The notes under the pieces: generated by a model
What the model was told of the DNA's origin: nothing
Seen by the model: only the letters and a program-made list of their open reading frames with translations
The model's database searches: none
Translations under genes and position numbers: made by a program
Shown here: positions 56,320 through 64,000 of the stretch, one piece after another
Numbering within the stretch: the stretch's first letter is position 1
Layout of the letters: each line of letters starts with the position of its first letter
DNA from: Undaria pinnatifida
Taxonomy: Eukaryota > Sar > Phaeophyceae > Laminariales > Alariaceae
NCBI GenBank assembly: GCA_012845835.1
Contig: JABAKD010000008.1
Location: 13,157,501 to 13,221,500 of the forward strand
DNA: 64,000 bases
Direction of reading: 5' to 3'

Positions 56320-56530
56320 ATTGGGGCAATATGGACCTAGCGTCCTGCCGACGACGCCAGTTTAGTAGTACTAGTAGTAGTAGTGGGGCAATGTGGACCT
56401 AACGTCCTGCCGACGACGCCAGTGTAGTAGTATTTGGGCAACATGGACCTAGCGTCCTGCCGACGACGCCAGTGTATTAGTAGTAGTAGTAGTAGTCGTA
56501 GTAGTAGTAGTAGTAGTAGTAGTGGGGCAA
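56320..56530. repeat. Tandem array of a SINE C head fragment with AGT spacers
   Basis: Three full units of GGACCTAGCGTCCTGCCGAC plus GACGCCAGT, separated by variable AGT runs, then a fourth partial unit. The core CGTCCTGCCGACGACGCCA matches the head of SINE C on the minus strand. Confidence 0.75.
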
Positions 56531-56539
56531 TGTACACCT

Positions 56540-57480
56540 AAGGACCGACTACTGCTGTGAAGGGGTGCCTCTGGCTCTGCAATGGTCACTCACACAAGGG
56601 TGGTTTGGATGTTAGGACTCACACGAGGGTTGCTTAGGATGTTATATCTCTGGTATTAGTTGCTTGCTGTCCGCCGGTTACCTTCTGGCAGAAGGGGGGG
56701 GGCGGAGCCGTTCGTTCAGGCAGGCGATAGCGCCTGCCAGCTATTAAGGGGACAACTGCTGATAATCATAACGACCCAACGGCGTAGAGGGGATACCAGA
56801 ACGCTGTTTAGTGTTTTCGCGATGTACACCGCCAAAACAAAATTATGGAACAAAAACCGCGCTGCTTGCGTAAAATTATCCCGTCCGCCCTGGCAGCATC
56901 CAGGCAGGCGAGTCATGCATCTTCAAAGAGAAAATACATGTTTAAAAAAAACGTGCGACCGGAGGTATCACGCGGCTTGCAAAGATGTGTGCATCGGTTC
57001 TTGAAATAGATCGTACTCATCACAGCTGACGCATCTTGAAATAGTTTTTACACAGTGCCAGCCAGTACTCCGGAGTTTGTTTCTAATTCAGTTTAGCTCA
57101 GAGTTTTAGTGAGGTGCTGAATTATTCGCAGAGAAAATGGAAGTAGTCATCATCCCCTCTGCCGTAGTTGCAGAGCCACAACCTCGTTTAGAACTGCTTC
57201 AGAGATCAAGGTGGCCCGGCCCGACCCGTGATATGTGAAAGCCTCTTGACTCTACCCGCCCCGCCCCGCCCCGCCCCGCCCCGCCTCGCTCCGCCCCGAA
57301 CCGACCCGACCCAACCCGACCCGTAAGATTTCAAAGCACTTCCCGACCCGACCCGACTCAACCCTCGAGTTTTGAAAATTTCCTGATTCGAACCGCGGGC
57401 CGGGTCGTAACCCCTCAAAAGCCCCGCAAATAAGCAGCAGCAACCGGTCTGGGTCAGTATTTTTTTTTTGTCTCTTATTT
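56540..57480. other. Spacer upstream of the right ABCG copy
   Basis: Contains CCCCG and CGACC pentamer tracts (57258-57360). A first exon or promoter for the right ABCG gene should lie here or further left, but no ATG exon could be identified. No homology to the region upstream of the left copy was noticed. Confidence 0.4.
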
Positions 57481-57501
57481 TGGTGTCCTGTGTTGTGGCA
57501 G

Positions 57502-57655
57502 TTCGCGCTTTGGCAGCAAGGATTCGATCCAGGAGCTCGCTTTCCTGGACCTGAAGTATGAGGTGGAGAACGCCAGGCCGGGCAAGGAAACAGAAACCCT
57601 CACGGTCCTGGAAGGCGTGTCTGGACAGGCGAACTCGAGGGAGATGCTCGCCCTG
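57502..57655 (+). CDS. ABCG right copy, exon 1 seen
   Basis: After acceptor GTGGCAG. Encodes [20 protein letters not shown], then [20 protein letters not shown] and [10 protein letters not shown]. Donor GTGAGA. Begins with a third codon base, so an upstream exon exists outside what could be recognised. Confidence 0.85.
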
Positions 57656-60600
57656 GTGAGATGCGACATAAACATCTGCGCAACGCGTGTCGTGGGAACG
57701 CCACAAAATAGAGACAACGACGCTTTTTCGCTGACTACTTGCTGAAAATTGAGCAAAAAAAGAAGAAAAAAAAAAAGCGTTCGTTTAAGATCGGCCTTCA
57801 TTTAACAGCTGTTAGTTTTTCAATACCGACGACTAACTTCGTACGTACCGAAGACTTCCAGCTGTTTTTTTTTGAGCAAGCGAGACGAGGCCGTTCGGCG
57901 TACTGGAGCACGCTACGGAGGAAAATCATCTACCGGGTACCCATGTAGCCTCCCACTTTCTTCCCATGCCGCCATGCAGGATCGTTGGTGGTGGCGTTTT
58001 TTTGGTCGAGGAGAAGGAGGGAGAGGAACCTTGCCCCTCAAACACACGATTCTTCGGTCGAAACCCGTCCCAGCTGTCCCTCAGCAGGGCGCATCCATGT
58101 ATCTATATTATGACTTGCAAAGATGAGTTTCGGCGAAATCTTCAAATCTCACAGCTGGAGGGTACTTCAGTTTTTTTATAATACATATGTTTTAATCGTC
58201 GATTTTTCTCCCCAGCTCTACTCGTAAGAAGTTTCACACCCTCAGCGACCTTGTGGAGAAGCCGTGGTCACAGGCATCTGCCGTTCTCTCCCCCGTTACT
58301 TGCCTTCACTTTTATCGCGCACAGGGTTCGGCGTTCTCACTTTTCAGCTTTTGTATACTCGTCGATTTGAGTCGAACACCTGGTATCGCATAGAGGGTGT
58401 GTAATACCTGGTAGGATATCTGCCGATTCTTAAGCCCTGAGTGCGGCATGTACAAACGAAGGCAACAAGTAAACACATGCTGTGAAACACAGCGAACAAA
58501 ACCCTACCATTTTAAACCAGGAAAAATGTTGAATATACCTGGTAAGCTTTACGTACACACATACACTTCATCGTACGTGGTCAAAATCGTTCATTTTCGC
58601 CGTCTAGAACGGGAAAGATTTCGTTCATTTTTTGTTTACGCTTGCGATGCGCGACAAAAACAGCATCTTTGGTTACCTTTCTCCCTGCGGCCCGACTTTT
58701 TTCTTTTTTGTCCAGATGGGTCCCTCCGGGAGCGGAAAGACAAGCCTCCTGAACGTCCTGGCACAGAGGGTGCCGCTCAAGAACGTGTCTGGCGGCGTTT
58801 TCGTCGACGGCAGCCCCTTGTCCAAATCCTTCAAGCGCCGGATGGGTTTCGTATTCCAGGTGCGTTTTTTAGGGTGAAACACAGCGGTATTATGTGTGCA
58901 TCACCTTTTTGCAGGTGGTACCACGAGCACGTGGGACTGTCACACACACCCTTTTTACTGCATAGTCCTGAGTACGTACAGATAGCAGAGTCTTGGCACG
59001 ATCTTTGCATGCAGCGTTGTGGGAAACCCTTAAGGAGCGTTTCTAATGACTACATACCACGGTATTGCAAACGATGCGACAACTTTGGCCAATTGGACAA
59101 GTTTTTGGGAACTTTTTTTGTTTCAAGTCTCAGAAATAGCTTGAGCCCAAACAGCAAAACATCAAGCAAAGAAATATATGAACTTGCCAACGAAGGGCTG
59201 CTGTACCGGGAAGAAAAAAAAAGGTGGTAAGAAAACTCTTGCCAACATGGCAATAAACTTGCTAACTACGTGTCCCTGGAAAAACAGCCCTAAGCGATCC
59301 TGGAGGCGCGCTTTCATCAAAACGCCTTGTTTTGCGCTTCGAGTGGAGTTGCGCATCAATGACCGGATCCGTGTCCCGTCGCAACAAAGCCCGGTGCTTA
59401 TGTAACAGCAGCAGCAGCAGCAGCAGCAGCAGCGGCAGTAGCAGTGCCTTTACCTCCCAAGATGGTGCTTCCTGCGATGCAGGACCAGGTAGAACTCTAA
59501 TAATTGTCTAGGGAAATACAAACGCGCTTATGCTTGCACACATGTGTCTGGTATGGGAGCTTCCCGTCCCCTTACCCCGCCTTCCGCCGCCCGCCTCCCG
59601 CCTCATGCAACGCCTTCCACAAACACAGGACGACATGTGCCTGTGGAACCTGACAGTCCGTGAAACGGTCATGTTCGCCGCCAAGCTCCGTCTACCGCAG
59701 TCCACCCCGGAGACAGAAAAAGACAATCGGGTGACGGAACTCGTGGAACTCCTGGGGCTTTCCCACATTGCCGACAGCATAGTCGGGAAAGAGGGGAGGA
59801 GAGGGATTTCCGGCGGAGAGCGCAAGCGCGTCAGCATAGGGGTGGAGCTCATCACGAGTCCCGACGTGCTGTTTCTCGACGAGCCGACTTCAGGGCTCGG
59901 TAAGTTTCGGGGTCGGAGGAGGTTGGCTCGGGTGGCTGTGAGGGCGGGGGGGGGGTGAGGGAGAGGGCGAGAGGGTCACAGGAAGCGGGGGCGGCGGTGT
60001 TGAGTGTTCGGGGTGCTTCCTTTTTCGACCAGCTGTAGCGTGTTTTTCGCGATTTCCGAAGTGGACAACATCAGCAGCCGAGGTGGAGAGGTATAGAGAG
60101 GTATAGGGGGAAGGGCCTTGCGTTTGGAGTTTCTTAGCTGTTTTTCGCTGTTTGAAATTCTGTCCCCTCTACCAGGCACCACTTAATTTGTAAAAAAGGT
60201 GTAACATCAAACGTTGACGTTTAGGTGGAATCAACCAAGTAACTGAGGGAAAAAAAATCGGATCGCCCGAAATAAAAACGTCATCCATCACATGTTGGTA
60301 GCAAAGGATGTCAGAAGACGGCACTTTGACCCCATGACGGACGGCAATTTTCCGATACTTTGCCTTGACTGTCGCCGAACTACAAGGTTTTAGTGTGAAA
60401 CGATTGATTTGACACCCTTGACTGACCGCTGGACGTTTTCCCTTGACTGGCCGTCTCCTGACATCTTTGCTTGGTAGTGGATAGGAGTACTTGGTAGTGG
60501 GTAGGGTTTTACGGTTACACACTTGAAGGTGGGATGACCGACCGCCGACCACACCGAAATCTTATCATGGATCCAACCCTCGATGCCCCCTTTTTTTGCC

Positions 60601-63600
60601 CCAATGCCCGCACCCCCTTGTTTGTCGTTTTTTGCCCCCCTCCCAAAAAATATTGTCCATGTACGGCGAAAAGACTCGAGCACCGCTCTGACCATCATAA
60701 CGCTCCTGAACGAGCTGACTCGGAAGGGCATGATCGTCGTGTGCTCCATCCACCAGCCTCGATCGAACATCTTCTCGGAGTTCCACAAGGTTCTGCTGCT
60801 GAACAAGGGCAAAACTGTCTACTACGGTGGCAGGAGCTCCATCGTCAAGTACTTCGGCAGCTTGGGTGAGCGTTTTTTTTTGTTTTTGCGTATAATGGAG
60901 CTATCTGGTGTCCCTCCCGTGTGTGTGTGTGTGTGTTTTTCTGCGATAATTGTATCGTAGCAACGACCTTCGTTCTTGACCCCACAGCGGTATTTCACAC
61001 TGTTTTTGTCGCGCAGTTCGTCGTGCGAATAGAACACCTCAAACCCTACCACAACACAGCCCTTGAGATTAATTTTGCGACAGCCCCCCCCCTGATATCA
61101 ATTTCCGATAACACCCTCCCCTGATATTATTTTGGGATGACACAACCTCTTGAATTTAGTTTCCAACCCAACTTTTCTCCAGGACCAGCTGGTTTACACC
61201 TACCAACGGGCATATCTTCACGCAAGTCATATCGCCCACTGATATGCTTACGCCTCGGTACGCCCGTGTGCGGTAATTCGCTCGCTTCGAGCGTGAACGT
61301 GGTGTGCTTCATGGCACGACAGGTAGCGACGAGGCGTTCGGGTCTGGCCGGGGGGTGTGCGAAACCTCGCGGGTCGGGTCGGGTCGGGTCTGGTCGGGTC
61401 GGGTCGGGTCGGGTGGAGTCGGATTGGATCGGATCGGGTTGGGTCAGATGGGTTCTAATAGTTTTGCACCAGCCCACCACCCCCACTCTCCCATTCTCCG
61501 ATGTCCATCTACGAAGATATGCAAAAGCGCTCCGGCCCATCTTTTTTGAGTAATTTCCTAAGCGAAGTTGGTTGTCTTGTCCAGCATAGCCTCAAATCCT
61601 AGATTGTGATTTTTGTTGGACACACCTGGTCTTAAATCCCGGATTTTGCTGTAGTTTAGACGTTTATGGTCCTGCATGGCCTTTAATTATTGTGCTTTAG
61701 TAATAGTTGAAGTGTACATCTAATATGGAGGTCCATGGTCAGCAGGATGAAATACAGCACAAGGAAGAGGGGCAAAAAAAAACACCCTTGTTTGTTTTTC
61801 AGCTCAGATTTTGAACACGTTTGTTGCCTGGTCACAGTATGCACTACGACAAACCCTCACACGAACACAGCAGTCGTCGCAACATCGAGAGCTCGAGTGA
61901 CAAAACAGGCGGGCATGCTTTCCCCCCCCCATTTTTTTTTTTTTTTGCCCCTGCTGTCAATGGATTTCCTCCAAAAGCTAATGCCAGGAAAAAAAAATTC
62001 CATCACCAACCTGCCGCAGGTCTGCAACTCCCACCAGAGACCAACCCGGCGGATTGGATCCTGGACATGACCACATCGTCGCAGACGCTACCAGACGGCA
62101 AGAGTCTGGCCGAGGCGTACCGGCAGCGCGACGACAAGCCGATCGGGGTGAGTCCCAAGTCTGGACCCCAAAAGTCCAGGAGACGGCACTCTAACCTCTT
62201 AACAGACGGCTGTCAAGGCAATTAATGCCTTGATGGACAGCCTTGACGGAAAAAAAAACGGGGACGTGGAATATGTATTCCCGTTTTGGATAAAAGCTTG
62301 ACCATTCTATCAAAAGCATATGCGAAATGGAGGTTTGGGTTTCCACGCATAAACATGAGGCTTTTTTTACCGGAGGGATAGGGGATAATCCGTCTAAGAG
62401 CCGCTCTTGGGCGAGTCTGAAGTCTAGAGTCAAGCTTGGCATCGGATTCTCTCGGATTCTCTGTAACAGACCACACCCGCCACGGGGTGTGATATAGGCC
62501 CCCTCTTTACGGAGGGAGTCTCATTGGAGCCAGTTACACCTCTCGCATAACCGGGGCGTCGCATATTGTTAGTTATACAACACTACCCAACAAGTCTACT
62601 TTAAGGGTGCCGGCAGGGCGACCACACGCCGTTCGGGGTGAATCCTAAATCTAGCTCGGCGTCGGCTTTCTAGGGGGGGAGGGGGGGGCAGGCCCGCCAC
62701 GGGGGATAGATAACCGCTTCACGGGTCTCATCGGAGGCCGCTATCATATACCTCGCGCGCGATCGGGGTATTGCCCATTCTGTTCTATCTCGCACGTTTT
62801 CGGGGATCTTTTTTATGTGTGTGTGGGGTGATTATTCAAGGCATGGCCGTAGTCCTTTGTACCATAGTTTGTGGGGGGTAGCATGGTGGGAGCGCAGTTG
62901 GTCCGGAGGAGGCTCCACCCCCGCCTTCACAAGATTTACCATGCGAGCGCGCGACGTATGCAAACGACAGCGCTAGGCGCCGTTTCTTTTTCACTCGCTT
63001 CCACAACGCGCCCCTTGTCTATTACCCGCAACGCTATTTTACGGTCTTGGCCGCGAGTAGGTCTTTAGGATTGGGTTGGGTTGGGTTGGGTTGGGTTGCG
63101 TTGCGTTGCGTTGCGTTGCGTTGGGTTGGGTTGGTTCGAGTTGAACCGATTGTTCCTGCCTTTTGGTGGCACACTTTTGTCATGCTAGCTAGGGGCGAGT
63201 TCACTGACTTGACTTTTGATTGACAACCCCATTACCTTCCCCGGGACGGTGCCACCGCGGGCTTAACTAACGCTATACTCTCCATATAGGCTGGCAGCCG
63301 GAAACCAAAAGTGGACTCAGCAAGTACTAGAAAATAGACTGGAATCAGGCCGGTCTCAAAAGCAGAATCAGCAATTGTTTAGGAATCGCGCTTCAGATAT
63401 CTCCATCTCTTACCCCGAGAGGGAGAACAACAAAGTAAATCACCAGGAAAAGGGATGGGGGTGATATACATTGTAGCCGGAACACATAATGAACTGGCTG
63501 GAGCAGCTACCAGTATAATAAACGCCGCCATTCTCATCCCGCCCCCCCCCCGGCCCACACATCCTTCATGCCACGTGCTGAGCATCTCACGACGCTTCAC

Positions 63601-63944
63601 GCCTGGTGCACGCGATGTCTGCCTGGCCGGGAAAAAAACCCGACATGCTCCGTCTCGGCATTGTAGGAAAGCGAGGGTCCTGTGTGGTCATACGATTATC
63701 TCCATGCATGAATGAGTACCCCCTCGCCCGCCCGCCCGCCCGCCCGCCCTGATCTCCTTCCTGCGCCTTCTGGCGGCGGCGACGGCGGCTGCAGCTCGAT
63801 ATGGCTGTGCCCACGGAGACCACCATCACAAAAACGCGGGATCGTTTGAAAGGAAGCGGCTCGGACAAGTCCGAGTGGGTGACGTCCTTCGGGTACCAGC
63901 TGAAGGTGCTGCTGCAGAGGCAGACCAGGCAGTCCAGGGGAGAG
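57502..63944 (+). CDS. ABCG-family half ABC transporter, right copy, partial (6 exons visible)
   Basis: Spliced plus-strand gene with exons 57502-57655, 58716-58859, 59629-59899, 60674-60865, 62020-62147 and 63795-63944 (1039 coding bp). Same motif order as the left copy: [49 protein letters not shown]. The window ends before the membrane domain. All catalytic motifs are intact and no frameshift is seen. Exon lengths 2-6 equal those of the left copy. Exon 1 has five more codons at its 5' end. Substrate unknown; a paralogous, possibly redundant or diverged exporter is inferred. Confidence 0.93.
57656..58715 (+). other. Intron 1 of right ABCG copy
   Basis: Holds a family M end fragment (58115-58180) and a SINE A body fragment on the minus strand (58246-58350, CCGTGGTCACAGGC). 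Only the first part shows weak similarity to the left-copy intron. Confidence 0.6.
58716..58859 (+). CDS. ABCG right copy, exon 2: Walker A
   Basis: 144 bp after acceptor TCCAG, starting [20 protein letters not shown] and ending GFVFQ before donor GTGCGT. Phase 0 at both ends. Confidence 0.9.
58860..59628 (+). other. Intron 2 of right ABCG copy
   Basis: The 3' part (about 59350-59628) is clearly homologous to the left-copy intron (7760-8040), including CCGCCCGCCTCCCGCCTCAT. It contains a CAG run at 59406-59433. No gene inside. Confidence 0.65.
59629..59899 (+). CDS. ABCG right copy, exon 3: signature and Walker B
   Basis: 271 bp after acceptor ACACAG. Encodes [20 protein letters not shown], the signature [12 protein letters not shown] and [12 protein letters not shown], with donor GTAAGT splitting the D-loop codon. 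Confidence 0.92.
60303..60474. mobile_element. MITE in ABCG intron 3, single unit
   Basis: Inverted ends GCAAAGGATGTCAGAAGACG and CGTCTCCTGACATCTTTGC, interior with TGCCTTGACTG and CCCTTGACTGG. It occupies the same place as the doubled version at 6762-7095. A fragment of the same family lies at 62170-62245. Confidence 0.75.
60674..60865 (+). CDS. ABCG right copy, exon 4: D-loop and H-loop
   Basis: 192 bp after acceptor AAAAG. Encodes [20 protein letters not shown], the H-loop SIHQPRS and [17 protein letters not shown]. Donor GTGAGC. Confidence 0.92.
60866..62019 (+). other. Intron 4 of right ABCG copy
   Basis: Contains a GGGTC tract (61368-61445) and a GT run (60918-60935). No gene; the short frames here are shadows of the tract. 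Confidence 0.6.
62020..62147 (+). CDS. ABCG right copy, exon 5: linker
   Basis: 128 bp after acceptor CCGCAG. Encodes [20 protein letters not shown] and [20 protein letters not shown]. Donor GTGAGT. Confidence 0.9.
62148..63794 (+). other. Intron 5 of right ABCG copy
   Basis: Contains a MITE fragment (62170-62245), a TTGGG/TTGCG pentamer run (63073-63130), family E repeat (63570-63725) and a GCCC run (63727-63748). Confidence 0.65.
63570..63725 (+). repeat. Family E interspersed repeat
   Basis: CGACGCTTCACGCCTGGTGC, CCGACATGCTCCGTCTCGGC and GTGGTCATACGAT. Same family as 5515-5665 and 31045-31230. Located 70 bp before the acceptor of exon 6. Confidence 0.7.
63795..63944 (+). CDS. ABCG right copy, exon 6: pre-membrane helix
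   Basis: 150 bp after acceptor CTGCAG. Encodes [20 protein letters not shown] and [20 protein letters not shown]. Donor GTGAGC at 63945. The next exon lies beyond 64000. Confidence 0.9.
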
Positions 63945-64000
63945 GTGAGCAGCGTCAGGGAGTTCGATGATGTGTGTTCGCTCATGGTACTGGTTGCTCT

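Noticed and set aside
57206-57706. 166-codon minus-strand open frame
   Set aside because: Antisense to ABCG right exon 1 and driven by CCCCG/CGACC tracts.
63073-63130. TTGGG/TTGCG repeats as an internal telomere
   Set aside because: A short pentamer run in an intron. It is not the TTTAGGG-type telomere unit and has no further telomeric context.

Overview
This is nuclear DNA of an intron-rich eukaryote. The genes are split by GT-AG introns of several hundred bases to about 1.8 kb. Most of the window is decayed mobile elements, tRNA-derived SINEs, inverted-repeat elements and simple repeats. Composition is mid-GC with many homopolymer and trinucleotide tracts. This fits a photosynthetic stramenopile such as a brown alga, but the lineage is inferred from genome style and not proven by any marker gene. 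No bacterial-type operon, rRNA, CRISPR array or intact tRNA gene was seen.

The only well-recognised protein genes are two partial copies of one ABCG-type (White/half-transporter) ABC transporter, lying in opposite orientation at the two ends. The left copy is on the minus strand; nine exons run from 9313 down to 99 and it leaves the window at its 3' side. The right copy is on the plus strand; six exons run from 57502 to 63944 and it also leaves the window. The genes point outward, head to head, about 48 kb apart. Exons 2-6 have identical lengths (144, 271, 192, 128 and 150 bp) and identical phases in both copies, with few amino-acid changes. The intron between the exons carrying the ABC signature/Walker B and the H-loop is conserved in both, including a shared small inverted-repeat element. 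No first exon with a start codon could be identified for either copy.

The spacer from about 9.3 to 57.5 kb is a repeat graveyard. It holds three tRNA-headed SINE families (A, B, C), a further tRNA-like family around 45 kb, and a non-autonomous two-LTR element at 50.9-53.6 kb with an older inverted copy at 27.8-30.2 kb. It also holds a pogo-like MITE at 20.8-21.9 kb, a 1.2 kb long-arm foldback element at 49.4-50.6 kb whose arms both carry the same open reading segment, a hairpin MITE at 25.1-25.4 kb with a visible empty site elsewhere, and a nearly perfect 103-nt palindrome at 53609-53711 touching an LTR end.

The best candidate for another host gene is a series of minus-strand exons between 38182 and 34973. 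They have good splice signals, compatible phases for most junctions, and a cysteine-rich zinc-ribbon-like segment; the function is not recognised. Other open frames (14.7, 18.1, 32.7, 33.3 and 41.4 kb) are weak candidates or retroelement remnants.
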